Assembly (NCBI GenBank): GCA_942492115.1
Contig: CALODL010000015.1
Coordinates: forward strand, 124,001-188,000
Direction: 5' to 3'
Origin: CALODL01 sp942492115
Lineage (GTDB): Bacteria > Planctomycetota > Phycisphaerae > UBA1845 > CAIVHJ01
DNA: 64,000 nucleotides
The notes beneath the pieces are model-generated. The model was given only the letters and a program-made list of their open reading frames with translations, was not told where the DNA came from and did not search any database. The position numbers and the translations under genes were made by a program. Shown here one piece after another: positions 1 through 8,266 of this stretch (position 1 is its first letter; every line of letters starts with the position of its first letter).

Positions 1-28
1 CATCTGTGAGCGCTTCCACAAGACGGTT
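1..28 (+). pseudogene. IS481-type transposase, 5' side of a gene split by an IS
   Basis: In frame from base 2 this reads ICERFHKTV, part of the C-terminal catalytic domain of an IS481-type DDE transposase. The reading continues at 1589-1798 once the intervening IS3 element and one copy of GGTT are removed, giving HKTV followed by LQEFYQ. The rest of the gene lies left of the window. The restored junction is seen directly; the family is inferred from recalled IS481 sequences. Confidence 0.7.
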
Positions 29-69
29 CGGAATGTGTCAAGCTTTTTGAGACACCTAAACGACTCAGT

Positions 70-1077
70 TTAGGGAGCAATCAATTCCAGCGCCTGCGCA
101 GCAGGCGCTGGTGGATTGATCCATACGGCCTGCGGAAGAGCCGGTATGACCGGCGGCTTCCGGAAGCGTTGTGGGTTCCGCTGATAGGCCTCGAGCATCA
201 CATCTCTCCGTTTCTCGAGCACGTCCTCTGCTCCGCCGTAGTGCACGGTCTCAGGCGTCAGTAGGCCAATGCCGCTGTGATGGTGCTGATTGTTGTACCA
301 GTCGAAGAACACCCGGCAGAATGCCCGTGCATCCTGAATCGAACCGAAGCGATCCGGGAACGCCGGTCGGTACTTGAGCGTTTTGAACTGACTCTCCGAG
401 AACGGATTGTCATTCGAGACATGGGGTCGGCTGTGCGTCTTGGTCACGCCAAGATCTCCGAGCAGATGCGCCACGGCCTGGGAACGCATCGATGGGCCAC
501 GGTCCGCGTGGACCGTGAGTCGCCCGGGCAGGATCTCCTGCTTGTGGTACGTTTCTTCCAGGAGACGTGTGGCCAGGCTGGCGCTTTCACGATACGCAAC
601 GGTCCAGCCGACCACGTAGCGACTGAAGATGTCCAGGATCACATAGAGGTGGAAGTAGGACCACTTCGCCGGTCCCATCAGCTTGGTAATGTCCCACGAC
701 CACACTTCGTTCGGAGATGTAGCCAGGAGCTCCGGCTTGCGATAGGTCGGGTGACGCAGCTGATTACGCCGCTCACGTACTTGGTCTGATTTCCGCAGGA
801 TTCGGTACATTGTGCTTACTGAGCAGAGGTAGCGCTTGTCGTCGAGCAGTTGTGCCCAGACCTCGCGCGGCGCCTGGTCTGCGAAGCGCTTCGAGTGCAG
901 CACGTCCTTGACCTCCTGCGTCTCCGAGTCCGACAGCGACCACGGCGGTCGAGGCCGTGGCCTTGGTGCCGAAGCCGGCGCCAGCCAGCGATACAGACCG
1001 CATCGTGGTAAGCCGAAGGCGCGGCAGGCTTGGGCCCTGCCCACGGTTCCACCGAGTTGATCACAGGACCGCATCAT
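70..1077 (-). CDS. IS3-family transposase OrfB (DDE integrase domain)
   Basis: A 335-residue protein with the retroviral-type integrase core that cuts and joins IS ends. An N-terminal HTH-like segment (residues 1-60) is followed by the catalytic motifs WSWDITKL (first Asp), HADRG (second Asp) and NDNPFSESQFKTLK (Glu). Length and motifs match intact IS3-family OrfB. The start codon overlaps the OrfA stop as ATGA, so OrfB may be made by translational coupling rather than, or in addition to, the -1 frameshift usual in this family. No frameshift or stop interrupts it, so it may be active. Confidence 0.93.
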   Translation of the reverse strand: MMRSCDQLGGTVGRAQACRAFGLPRCGLYRWLAPASAPRPRPRPPWSLSDSETQEVKDVLHSKRFADQAPREVWAQLLDDKRYLCSVSTMYRILRKSDQVRERRNQLRHPTYRKPELLATSPNEVWSWDITKLMGPAKWSYFHLYVILDIFSRYVVGWTVAYRESASLATRLLEETYHKQEILPGRLTVHADRGPSMRSQAVAHLLGDLGVTKTHSRPHVSNDNPFSESQFKTLKYRPAFPDRFGSIQDARAFCRVFFDWYNNQHHHSGIGLLTPETVHYGGAEDVLEKRRDVMLEAYQRNPQRFRKPPVIPALPQAVWINPPAPAAQALELIAP

Positions 1078-1520
1078 TCGTTCTCGTCGCTCGGACTGTC
1101 CTTCAGTGGAATGCCCAGGATCTCCGAGACTTTTTTTTGGAAGTCGATGATCGTCTCGGCCTGTTGCAGACGCTTGCGTAGCCGCTCGTTCTCACGTTCG
1201 AGTTTCGCGACTTCCTTGGCCAGGCGTTTGTCAGGATTCGGCGCTGACCCACGCTTCTTGGCTTGCAGACCCTTGAAAGCACCGCTGCGAAACTGCTCGC
1301 GCCACTTGCCGAGATGGGATGAATACAAGCCCTCACGCCGCAGCAACGCACCGATCTCGCCGTCTTTGCACGCCTCAGCCTCCTGCACGATCCGCAGCTT
1401 GTACTCCGCCGTGAACCGCCGTCGCGTGGCACGCTCGGGAACCTCTGGATCGGGTCGATCCGAGCCGTCACCTTGGATTTCTTGTGTCACCGGGGCTCCT
1501 GCCTGGTATCTGTTGAGCAT
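1074..1520 (-). CDS. IS3-family transposase OrfA (HTH and leucine-zipper protein)
   Basis: A 148-residue DNA-binding partner of OrfB. It has a helix-turn-helix of the form RRRFTAEYKLRIVQEA with LLRREGLYSSHLGKWR, followed by a long heptad region from about residue 98 (KEVAKLERENERLRKRLQQ) that should form the leucine zipper used for multimerisation. It ends 4 bp inside orfB. The first 30 residues are poorly conserved in such proteins, so the true start could be internal. Confidence 0.9.
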   Translation of the reverse strand: MLNRYQAGAPVTQEIQGDGSDRPDPEVPERATRRRFTAEYKLRIVQEAEACKDGEIGALLRREGLYSSHLGKWREQFRSGAFKGLQAKKRGSAPNPDKRLAKEVAKLERENERLRKRLQQAETIIDFQKKVSEILGIPLKDSPSDENE

Positions 1521-1587
1521 CGCTATCCACCAGCCGCCCTACATTAAACTCGATCAACAGGGTGTCTCAAAGAGTGTGACACAGAGG

Positions 1588-1798
1588 GGTTCTGCAGGAG
1601 TTCTATCAGGTCACCTTCCGAAAGAAGCTGTACACCTCATTGGAGGCTCTGCAGACCGATCTCGACGAGTGGATGACCTTTTACAACGAATCGAGAACAC
1701 ACCAGGGAAAGATGTGCTGTGGACGAACACCAATCGCGACATTCACAGACGGTGTGAGTATCTCGGATGAGAAGACAGTACCAGGCAATGCGGCGTAA
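1588..1798 (+). pseudogene. IS481-type transposase, C-terminal fragment
   Basis: The frame from 1589 reads VLQEFYQVTFRKKLYTSLE, then DEWMTFYNESRTHQGK and GRTPIATF, ending at TAA 1796-1798. This is the C-terminal end of the DDE domain of IS481-type transposases (the FYNxxRxHxGK and GRTP motifs). The gene is disrupted by the IS3 element on its left. Just downstream, GGGTGTCAGATCAAGTG near 1826-1841 resembles the terminal repeat of the IS481 host element, so its right end probably lies there. Confidence 0.8.
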
Positions 1799-1980
1799 CT
1801 GACACACAAGCGGTCGACACCAGGGTGGGTGTCAGATCAAGTGTTAGCCACTACACGTACACCTAGATATGCTAAACCTTGAAACACTACCAAGCATCTA
1901 CTCCCAGTTGCCAGTGAGGCGATACGGGATCGAATTACCCTTGCTTGTCAGCTAATCTTCCATCCAACTGCTCATAATCA

Positions 1981-2754
1981 TCACTCGGCTCTGATCTCAA
2001 AGTCGGCAATTGTAGGCATGTTCTTGGATGCTGATTCAATAGCATGTCCTGTATACGCCTCGTACGCATCTATAGTCCTAGGGGATATGCCATCTTCCTC
2101 CAGTTCTTTGCGAAGAAGCCTGCCGAACAGCCTCATGGCCTCCAGCCTCTCCTCTTGCATCTTGGTGGTGACGGTGGCGTCCCTGAACCACTTAGACACA
2201 ATAATGGAATGGAACGTGAACAACGTACAGAACCCCAGGATCGTTCCCGCGATCTTCGCCTGGATCTTTATGGGCGAATTCTGGCTGGCGGACAAGAGCT
2301 CAAGGCCTGGGGTTCTGGGGGGGACATAGAACGTCCGCTCAAGAAGGCTGTAGTATTCCACTGGGGCACCCTCTGAAACGGCCTCGGCGATGCCATGTCT
2401 AAGGTAGTGGTCATAGGTTCCTGTCTTGAATGGAAAGACATCAGTGATTGCTTCTCGCCACACTCCGAGGCTGAGCAGTTGTTCTGTCGGCCCCTCCTCA
2501 GCATGGTACAGGTCCTCCTCGCGGGTTTCTGCCTGGGGAGCGTGCCAATCTGGGCTGTGGTGGGCCTGCAATGCGATCGCTGGCCCGATCCAGTTGAGCG
2601 TACTTATGGCCCTTGCCAGTGTCCTACATGAATCGCTTTCGCTATCGCTTTCGAGTGTTAAGGTGATCAACTGGTTTGTCATGTCGATTAGGCTATCGAC
2701 CGTTGCTGCTGGAGGGAAGGCCTTCTTCGCGTGTCTCCCTCTTCCCCGCGGCAT
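1981..2754 (-). CDS. Hypothetical protein with one probable membrane helix
   Basis: I do not recognise this protein. The chosen ATG gives 257 residues; an upstream TTG at 2772 would add six. The N-terminus is basic (MPRGRGRHAKK), the middle is acidic and the C-terminal half has one hydrophobic segment (AGTILGFCTLFTFHSIIVSKW) followed by a charged, helical tail. It is the last of four minus-strand genes that could form one unit with the small proteins at 2951-3369 and the membrane protein at 3377-3925, though a 196-bp gap separates it from the nearest. Function unknown. Confidence 0.6.
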   Translation of the reverse strand: MPRGRGRHAKKAFPPAATVDSLIDMTNQLITLTLESDSESDSCRTLARAISTLNWIGPAIALQAHHSPDWHAPQAETREEDLYHAEEGPTEQLLSLGVWREAITDVFPFKTGTYDHYLRHGIAEAVSEGAPVEYYSLLERTFYVPPRTPGLELLSASQNSPIKIQAKIAGTILGFCTLFTFHSIIVSKWFRDATVTTKMQEERLEAMRLFGRLLRKELEEDGISPRTIDAYEAYTGHAIESASKNMPTIADFEIRAE

Positions 2755-2950
2755 CTTCTCCCGTTTCCACAAGCCATTGGTGCCTGGCCATTCTCCTTGT
2801 CGGTACGCATGTTCTGTGGTTTGTCTCTGCTGCCTGCGTATGAAGTACGTGCAGCTCTCTGCCTCGCAGCGAGTTGCTGTTGCCTAACCAAACTAGGCAC
2901 TTCTGGCTCGGAATCACACTGTCCTGAAGCGATGTGCTTGCACGTGAGGG

Positions 2951-3139
2951 CTAAAATAATCGAATCAATCTCGGCAGATGATATCCGATGAAGACCTGAG
3001 GCGGCTTCGTCAGTGGCGACTTGAAGGGCGTATCGCTTTCAGCTGGCTGTTCTTGCGGGGAAGCTGGTTCCCCTGGCTTCTCTGGGACGGATGGTTGACG
3101 TGCTGGAGTGAACTGTTGTTCGTGTTGCTGCCGGTCCAT
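2951..3139 (-). CDS. Small Pro-rich protein, paralogue of its upstream neighbour
   Basis: A 62-residue protein. Its C-terminal part, SPLTKPPQVFIGYHLPRL, aligns with SPLSKPPEVFFRCTLPDV in the neighbouring small protein at 3166-3369, while both N-terminal halves are polar and rich in Gln, Glu and Pro. A tandem pair sharing one short motif suggests duplication and supports both being real. No known domain is recognised. A weak AGG-type ribosome site lies upstream. Confidence 0.5.
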   Translation of the reverse strand: MDRQQHEQQFTPARQPSVPEKPGEPASPQEQPAESDTPFKSPLTKPPQVFIGYHLPRLIRLF

Positions 3140-3165
3140 GTGCCCTACCTACGTCTTAAGCATTA

Positions 3166-3369
3166 CTACGATTTGCCACCCTCGCCAGAATCAGGACCCT
3201 TGTTCAGGCGGCGTTTTACGTCGGGGAGCGTACATCTAAAGAACACCTCCGGTGGCTTGGAGAGCGGCGATGCCTGGATGTTGTCGTCTGTGTCGTCTGG
3301 CTGGCGTGGTGGCTCCTCGGAATGGCCTTGATTCTGATCACCTGAAGTCTGTTCTTCGTTGTTGTTCAT
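3166..3369 (-). CDS. Small acidic/polar protein, paralogue of the downstream small ORF
   Basis: A 67-residue protein with a polar N-terminus (Asn, Gln, Glu, Asp rich) and the C-terminal motif SPLSKPPEVFFRCTLP shared with the next gene. It begins 8 bp after the stop of the membrane protein at 3377-3925, so co-translation is likely. No catalytic motif or known domain is visible. The conserved aromatic-basic tail could be a docking peptide for the membrane partner, but that is only inference. Confidence 0.5.
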   Translation of the reverse strand: MNNNEEQTSGDQNQGHSEEPPRQPDDTDDNIQASPLSKPPEVFFRCTLPDVKRRLNKGPDSGEGGKS

Positions 3370-3376
3370 TGGATAC

Positions 3377-3925
3377 TCATAGTAAAGCGACGGAAACGAA
3401 TAAAGCTGTTAGCAGCATGCCCAACGCCGTACAGAAAGAGACGAGCATTGCGTTTCGCTTGTCTTTGGGCACGAGATGCTTGTCGTTATTGCGAGATGCA
3501 TGAAGCATGTTGTTGCAAAGTGCTCTGCGAACGTCTGCCTCACTCGCGGTGAGCATGTAATTCTGGTCTGCGTTACTGAAGTTCAGCGATGCGATTTCGT
3601 ACTTGACTGCGAATAGAGAATATGTGGCAAAAAGGAAAGCGAGAAAGACAACACCAGCCGCAACGAGGCCAAGCCCAACGACGGCAATACTGGGGTGATC
3701 ACCCGTGTGCTGTTGTTGAAGTCGCTCAAGCCAGGTGGGCTGCAACCGATTCACCCCAAAGGACAAGGCTCCGAATAACACCATATGGATCGTAGTGAAA
3801 TGCTTGAGCCTGCCGAGCAGGGCTTCGCGAGCCTCAATCCTCTCACGGCGTACTTCTAGGATGTACTCCCAAAACACTTTGAAGTTCTCAGAGCTGCTCA
3901 TGAGCTCAAACTGTATGTGATCCAC
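3377..3925 (-). CDS. Three-helix membrane protein of unknown function
   Basis: 182 residues (a second ATG at 3901 would give 174). Hydrophobic segments lie near residues 45-60 (TTIHMVLFGALSFG), 80-107 (SIAVVGLGLVAAGVVFLAFL) and 159-182 (MLVSFCTALGMLLTALFV). A basic, possibly amphipathic N-terminal region (VRRERIEAREALLGRLKHF) precedes the first helix, and a soluble stretch of about 50 residues lies between helices two and three. It leads a probable operon with two tiny paralogous proteins. The arrangement resembles accessory or defence membrane effectors, but no family is identified. Confidence 0.6.
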   Translation of the reverse strand: MDHIQFELMSSSENFKVFWEYILEVRRERIEAREALLGRLKHFTTIHMVLFGALSFGVNRLQPTWLERLQQQHTGDHPSIAVVGLGLVAAGVVFLAFLFATYSLFAVKYEIASLNFSNADQNYMLTASEADVRRALCNNMLHASRNNDKHLVPKDKRNAMLVSFCTALGMLLTALFVSVALL

Positions 3926-4167
3926 CCAGGCTCAGACAATACGTCATCCCGCCTAGATCTAGGGCGTGCCGGGCCTAGACCTGGTCTATTGCCGCGAATA
4001 GAAGAAGGCCCCATGTTCAATGACCACGGGATGTTACATTTCATTCTTGATCGCTGACGTCGATATCTTGTAGCTTCCCGTTCGGGCTAGGGACGATCGC
4101 CCGAACGCACGGATTCCCGCCGTGCTGCCCCCAGTTCCTCACCGGGAGCCGCGAGGGAGGCGGTGCC

Positions 4168-4857
4168 ATGTCGAGTGTTCTTGGCTTCGTACTGAGCAGG
4201 GCGTGGGGGCTGTGTCAGGGCTCCGACCCGCCCAAGGGTGCCGAACAGCTGCTGGCCTTCATCTTCGATGAAGTCGAGCGGCGATCGGGATTATTGATCG
4301 CCAACGAGGGTGTGCCAGATCGACGCGTGGTGCTGACCAGGGATGTTCTGCATGGCACAGTCCTTCCCGAGCATCACGATGTGTCAGACGACGGCAGCTG
4401 GCTCTCTTGCGTGCCGGTCCAACCATCAAATAGGCGCCGCGACGCTGAGCTCGTATCGCAGAAGCTCATCGAGATGGACCACAACGGTAGCACCGCTGCC
4501 ATACTTCGAGGAGCGAGGAAGCAATTCCGTGCTCTCGTAGGCCGATTGAAGTTGTCGGGCGAGCAAATACGGCCGGACGATTACTTCACCAAGACAGAGG
4601 CACTTCGAGTTCTTGGAAAGCCCGGCGATTATGAGTTCATCAAACGAAGATTGCACACGCTACGCGTCGATCCGAACACGACGGGGCCCCGCCAGCGAAT
4701 ACATGCGAGTAGCATAGTCCAACTGGTGCTCGATCAACGTGACGACTTCGATTTGCTCGATTGCGAAGGCGAACCCGCCGGCTTGGCCCGTGAGGCGGCC
4801 AAAGAGATGATGAGAACCAGAAATCAGATCGCGGAGACGAAACGCCAAACGCCGTAA
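4168..4857 (+). CDS. Hypothetical protein of the integrated element
   Basis: 229 residues, preceded by a good ribosome site (GGGAGG, 8 bp before ATG). The middle (about 120-190) contains LKLSGEQIRPDDYFTKTEAL with KPGDYEFIKRRLHTLRVD, which could be a small helical DNA-binding module, but no family is recognised. It is the first of several co-directional genes (4168-8266) that end in a phage/plasmid-type primase, so a role in replication or maintenance of an integrative element is possible. Confidence 0.55.
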   Translation: MSSVLGFVLSRAWGLCQGSDPPKGAEQLLAFIFDEVERRSGLLIANEGVPDRRVVLTRDVLHGTVLPEHHDVSDDGSWLSCVPVQPSNRRRDAELVSQKLIEMDHNGSTAAILRGARKQFRALVGRLKLSGEQIRPDDYFTKTEALRVLGKPGDYEFIKRRLHTLRVDPNTTGPRQRIHASSIVQLVLDQRDDFDLLDCEGEPAGLAREAAKEMMRTRNQIAETKRQTP

Positions 4858-4967
4858 GTCTACGAAACTACCCATCTAGAATTTCAAGCCCACGCCCACC
4901 AAAAGCTTACGTCAACACAAACTACACGTTTCCCCTGTGGTTGTTGGCCGATCCGTAGGATCTGGCC

Positions 4968-5138
4968 ATGCGAACAACCCGACCGAAACAAACGGTGAAA
5001 GAAGTCGTGAGAGCGATCCATCGGTTGCTGCAGGCTGCGGAGCAGCTGGTCGCCGCCGAAGCCAAGTATCACCAGAGCCGCAGCAGAAACACGCGTAGCA
5101 GGCCTCAGCGGCATCGGTCCAGCGGAGGCCCCTCATGA
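4968..5138 (+). CDS. Small basic helical protein coupled to the next gene
   Basis: A 56-residue ORF (MRTTRPKQTVKEVVRAIH...) with one predicted helix (VVRAIHRLLQAAEQLVAAEA) and an Arg/Ser-rich tail. Its TGA overlaps the ATG of the next gene as ATGA at 5135-5138, the same coupling seen between the following two genes at 5617-5620. That pattern is the main argument that it is translated. No domain is recognised. Confidence 0.5.
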   Translation: MRTTRPKQTVKEVVRAIHRLLQAAEQLVAAEAKYHQSRSRNTRSRPQRHRSSGGPS

Positions 5139-5620
5139 CTGGGACAGGGGCTCCTGCGGCCAACGTCAACTCCAGCGGGCGACCATTGATCCTGGTCCAT
5201 TCGAGGATGAGATGTCCTTGGGTGTTCAATCTTCCAGCACAAACCGAGCGGCTCAGCGTCGCACACTACACGGTCTCTGGTTTCCAGCACTTGCTCGGCG
5301 TCGTCGCCATTGACCGTAAACGGCTGCTGGGACGCCTCGGACGCCCACGCATCACGGTTCACCGGTCGCTGGAGAAGCTACGAGCTCTCCGCTTCGGTTG
5401 TGCCATCTTCGAATGCGGCATGGCGGAGCTGTCGGACAGATGGCCCGATGTCTTGTCGATCGTGATCGAGCTGATGGCTCGACACAACTGCCCGTTCCTC
5501 TTCGCTGAGGATCGGCGGCAGGCTGCTCGTCTGTGCGAGAGCTTTCTCGTCGCTTCGATGCAAGTCATTGCCGATGAAGCCCGGGCTCTGAGGCCGCTCC
5601 TGAGGGAGGATCCGAAATGA
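5135..5620 (+). CDS. Degenerate ERCC4-like nuclease-fold protein
   Basis: 161 residues. The order of segments follows the ERCC4/XPF nuclease domain: a beta strand with HSRMRCPWVF (usually DSRE-PxxF), LSVAHYTVSG (usually LxxGDYxVxG), VVAIDRKRL (usually IERKS), then alternating helices and strands ending LFAEDRRQAARLCESFL. The acidic catalytic positions are substituted (D to H, GD to AH, ERK to DRK), so metal-dependent cleavage is doubtful. The fold call is by motif order only. Tightly coupled to neighbours at both ends by ATGA overlaps. Confidence 0.5.
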   Translation: MTGTGAPAANVNSSGRPLILVHSRMRCPWVFNLPAQTERLSVAHYTVSGFQHLLGVVAIDRKRLLGRLGRPRITVHRSLEKLRALRFGCAIFECGMAELSDRWPDVLSIVIELMARHNCPFLFAEDRRQAARLCESFLVASMQVIADEARALRPLLREDPK

Positions 5621-5943
5621 ACGATGACTCCACGGATGGCCTCATCACCATTCCGAGAGCTGCCCGCATGATAAACACATCGGCATCCACGATCTGGCGG
5701 TGGATCGTTCAGGGAATCAAGACCAAGTCTGGAGATCGAATCTCCTTGCGTTCCCAGCGTCGTGGAAAGCGGCGGCTGACCAAAGCATGCTGGGTTGATG
5801 CTTTCAATCGCCAGCTCGAAGAGGACGGTCGTCGCGAATCGGAACACCGTGCACGACGGCGAAAGAAATGGCGAAAAACTCCGACGCGACGTGAGCGGGA
5901 GATTCAAGCTGCTAAGGACAGGCTCATGAAGCAGGGTTTCTAA
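5617..5943 (+). CDS. Helix-turn-helix protein, excisionase/DUF1580-like
   Basis: 108 residues. The N-terminal part (LITIPRAARMINTSASTIWRW followed by a wing SGDRISLRSQRRGKRR) is a winged HTH of the kind found in excisionases and planctomycete DUF1580 proteins. The C-terminal 45 residues are strongly basic (RARRRKKWRKTPTRRERE). It overlaps the preceding gene by 4 bp. Context with a P4-type primase suggests a regulator or excision factor of the integrated element. A hairpin terminator follows directly. Confidence 0.65.
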   Translation: MNDDSTDGLITIPRAARMINTSASTIWRWIVQGIKTKSGDRISLRSQRRGKRRLTKACWVDAFNRQLEEDGRRESEHRARRRKKWRKTPTRREREIQAAKDRLMKQGF

Positions 5944-5952
5944 CGAAGAAAA

Positions 5953-5987
5953 ACCCGCCGGGCCTTGGGGAGGGCAAACCGGCGGGT
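5953..5987 (+). terminator. Hairpin downstream of the HTH gene
   Basis: A perfect 9-bp inverted repeat, ACCCGCCGG at 5953-5961 and CCGGCGGGT at 5979-5987, with a 17-nt loop, starting 10 bp after the HTH stop codon. There is no long T-run after it, so it could be a weak terminator, an RNA-stability hairpin or a regulatory site ahead of the next gene. Confidence 0.55.
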
Positions 5988-6003
5988 CATTGGAGAATCG
6001 TTG

Positions 6004-6282
6004 ATGCATTCTAGACGAACAGAACCCCCCGCAACAACTTCATTCTCTTCCGTCCGAACGTCCTCTTGCCGAACGTGCGACTTCGAGATCCGCGGCAATC
6101 AACCGTGTGATCGTTGCAAGTTTCTAGCAACGTGGCTTCTAGAGACTCGCTACGCACTCGAACTCATTCCTATTGCCTTGGGCTCGCCTTGTACCGAGAG
6201 GCCCAGGCATACTGAACTCAACGTGTCTACTTCTTGTTTGTTGGAGTCTTTCGATGGCGTTGCTTCCCAATCATGTACGTGA
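6004..6282 (+). CDS. Possible small zinc-ribbon protein
   Basis: 92 residues from an ATG with GGAG 8 bp upstream. It contains two Cys pairs, CRTC and CDRC, 12 residues apart within residues 20-36, a spacing compatible with a zinc ribbon, followed by FLATWLLETRYAL. It overlaps the start of the primase gene by 29 bp in another frame, so either could be mis-called at the edge. P4-like modules often encode small zinc proteins near the primase; that is context, not proof. Confidence 0.4.
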   Translation: MHSRRTEPPATTSFSSVRTSSCRTCDFEIRGNQPCDRCKFLATWLLETRYALELIPIALGSPCTERPRHTELNVSTSCLLESFDGVASQSCT

Positions 6283-8266
6283 GCTGCACAAGTCAGGATT
6301 GACTGACGAAACGATCGCAGCGTCTGGGATTCGCTCGATCGACCAGGATGAAGCCCGCGAGATACTCAATTTGAAGTCAGTGGGATGCGGCGGCTGGTGC
6401 GTTGGGAACGGGAACGGTGAGTTTACGACGTTCAAGCCGGACACACCGCATGTTGGCAGTGATGGTCGGCCCCGGAAGTACCTATACCCGTACAACCGAC
6501 CGATGCGTGCGTTCTTCCCGCCAGGTTTCGATACGTCTGCCTCCGTCATCATTATCACAGAGGGGCTGAAGAAATCGCTGGCAGGCCAACAGGCTGGTTA
6601 TGACACGATCGGCCTGGGGGGCGTATTCAACTTCCACAAGAAGAGGCCACGCGATACCAATGGCCGCTCCTATGGGTTGATCACGCTGATTGATGATCTC
6701 GATGCCATACAATGGTCACGTACTGAGGTCTATATCGCTTTCGATAGCGACGCGACCACGAAGCCGGCGGTCATGCTAGCCGAGTATCGACTTGCCGAGG
6801 TCCTCAAGCAGAGAGGCGGAATCGTCCGCGTCGTCCGCATCCCGCCGGGCGATGGAGACGTGAAGGTCGGGCTCGATGACTACCTCGCAAAGTTCCCAGA
6901 GAACGATGCACAGGCGAGCACCTTGGGCGACCTCGTGAAGAACGCGGTCGAACCATCCGCTCCACCCAAGCCGGGTCCGATGGAGGTTGCGTCCGAGTTT
7001 CTTCGTCTCGCGTGCTCTTCTGATGGCGTTCTCACGTTGCGCTGCCACAGAGATGAGTATCTGGAGTGGAACGGATCAACCTATTCAGTTGTCCCATCGA
7101 CCGATCTGTCAAAGAGAGTAAAGCTGTGGTTGCATAAGCATTTCTTCAACGCCAAGCAGGCATTCACCCGAGAGGTGGTCGAGGCCATCGGGGCACAGGC
7201 GATGATTCCGTCTGGCATCGATCTGCCGGTGTGGTGCGAGGGCGATGACTTCACGCCGATATCGAGATTACCGCTTGCCAATGGATTGCTCGATCTTGAG
7301 GAGACCCTCCAATCAAGTGATTCGTTCCGTCCCGGAAGCACCGCTCGGTTCGTCAGTACTGTTCACTTACCATATTCGTATGATCCCTCGGCAACCTGCC
7401 CAAGATGGGACGGGTTCCTCTCTGAAGTACTGGATCCCGGCTCAATTACTCTTTTGCAGGAATGCTTCGGATACGCCCTTGTCTCTGACACGACCATGCA
7501 CAAGTTCCTCCTGCTGGTCGGCGAGGGCAGCAATGGCAAGTCTGTCACACTAAGCGTCTTACAAGCAATGATCGGGAAGGACAATTGCTGCTCTGTGCCA
7601 GTCGAATTGTTCGGTACAAGATTCGCCCTTGTTCCGACGGTCGGGAAGCTGGTGAACATCGCAGCCGAGATGGACAACAAGCCGCCTGCCGAAGCCGAGG
7701 CGATCTTCAAGATGTTCGTGGCGGGCGACTCGATCACGATCGACCGTAAGTACCTCAATCCTGTGACCGTCAAACCAACGGCATTCGTCGTGATGGCTGC
7801 GAACGATTTCCCACAATGGCATGATCGCTCTCAAGGAATCTGGCGACGACAACTGATCATCCCGTTCGGTGTCACGATCCCGCCGGCACGGCAAGACCGC
7901 CACCTGGCTCAGAAGATTATTGAAGCAGAGTTGCCCGGCGTTCTGAACTGGGCTCTTGCTGGGCTACGCCGGCTGAGAACGAACGGCCTGTTTACCGAGA
8001 CGGATGCTGGCGAACGGGCGACCGCCGAGCACCGCATGTCGGCCAATCCAGCCAGGGCCTTCCTCGAAGATAGCTGCGAATCCTCACCGTGCTTAGAAGT
8101 TGCTTCTGATGAGCTGTACAAGAGGTACAGAGATTGGTGTGAGGAGAACGGTTACAGGCCGATCAACAACTCAAACTTTGGCCGTGAAGTGTTTCGGCTC
8201 TTCAATGTCGATAGGCGACAACGAGGCAGCCGCCGGATTTATGTCGGAATCAGACTCAGGGAATAA
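6254..8266 (+). CDS. DUF3854 / P4-D5-type phage primase-helicase
   Basis: About 670 residues from the ATG at 6254 (GGAG upstream); a longer frame from 6173 lacks family similarity. The first 240 residues look like a DUF3854 TOPRIM-like domain (IIITEGLKKSLAG, then VYIAFDSDA and a VGLDDYLA ending). The C-terminal part is a superfamily-3 helicase of the D5/P4 kind: Walker A GEGSNGKS, a Walker B-like VNIAAEMD, and a sensor segment TAFVVMAANDFP with the arginine-containing GIWRRQLIIPF. Such proteins start and unwind replication of phages, satellites and integrative elements. It is the best evidence that 1.8-9.2 kb is an integrated element. Confidence 0.85.
   Translation: MALLPNHVRELHKSGLTDETIAASGIRSIDQDEAREILNLKSVGCGGWCVGNGNGEFTTFKPDTPHVGSDGRPRKYLYPYNRPMRAFFPPGFDTSASVIIITEGLKKSLAGQQAGYDTIGLGGVFNFHKKRPRDTNGRSYGLITLIDDLDAIQWSRTEVYIAFDSDATTKPAVMLAEYRLAEVLKQRGGIVRVVRIPPGDGDVKVGLDDYLAKFPENDAQASTLGDLVKNAVEPSAPPKPGPMEVASEFLRLACSSDGVLTLRCHRDEYLEWNGSTYSVVPSTDLSKRVKLWLHKHFFNAKQAFTREVVEAIGAQAMIPSGIDLPVWCEGDDFTPISRLPLANGLLDLEETLQSSDSFRPGSTARFVSTVHLPYSYDPSATCPRWDGFLSEVLDPGSITLLQECFGYALVSDTTMHKFLLLVGEGSNGKSVTLSVLQAMIGKDNCCSVPVELFGTRFALVPTVGKLVNIAAEMDNKPPAEAEAIFKMFVAGDSITIDRKYLNPVTVKPTAFVVMAANDFPQWHDRSQGIWRRQLIIPFGVTIPPARQDRHLAQKIIEAELPGVLNWALAGLRRLRTNGLFTETDAGERATAEHRMSANPARAFLEDSCESSPCLEVASDELYKRYRDWCEENGYRPINNSNFGREVFRLFNVDRRQRGSRRIYVGIRLRE

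Larger units (their letters stand above)
29..1587 (-). mobile_element. IS3-family insertion sequence, apparently complete
   Basis: The element carries two overlapping transposase genes on the minus strand. Terminal inverted repeats lie near the ends: TGTGTCAAGCTTTTTGAGAC at about 34-53, and its imperfect complement ending at about 1583 (TCTCAAAGAGTGTGACAC). The tetranucleotide GGTT occurs at 25-28 and 1588-1591 and fits a 4-bp target duplication, because deleting the element plus one GGTT restores the interrupted transposase reading frame. The exact outer bases are uncertain by about 5 bp, since the recognisable repeats begin slightly inside the duplication. Confidence 0.85.
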
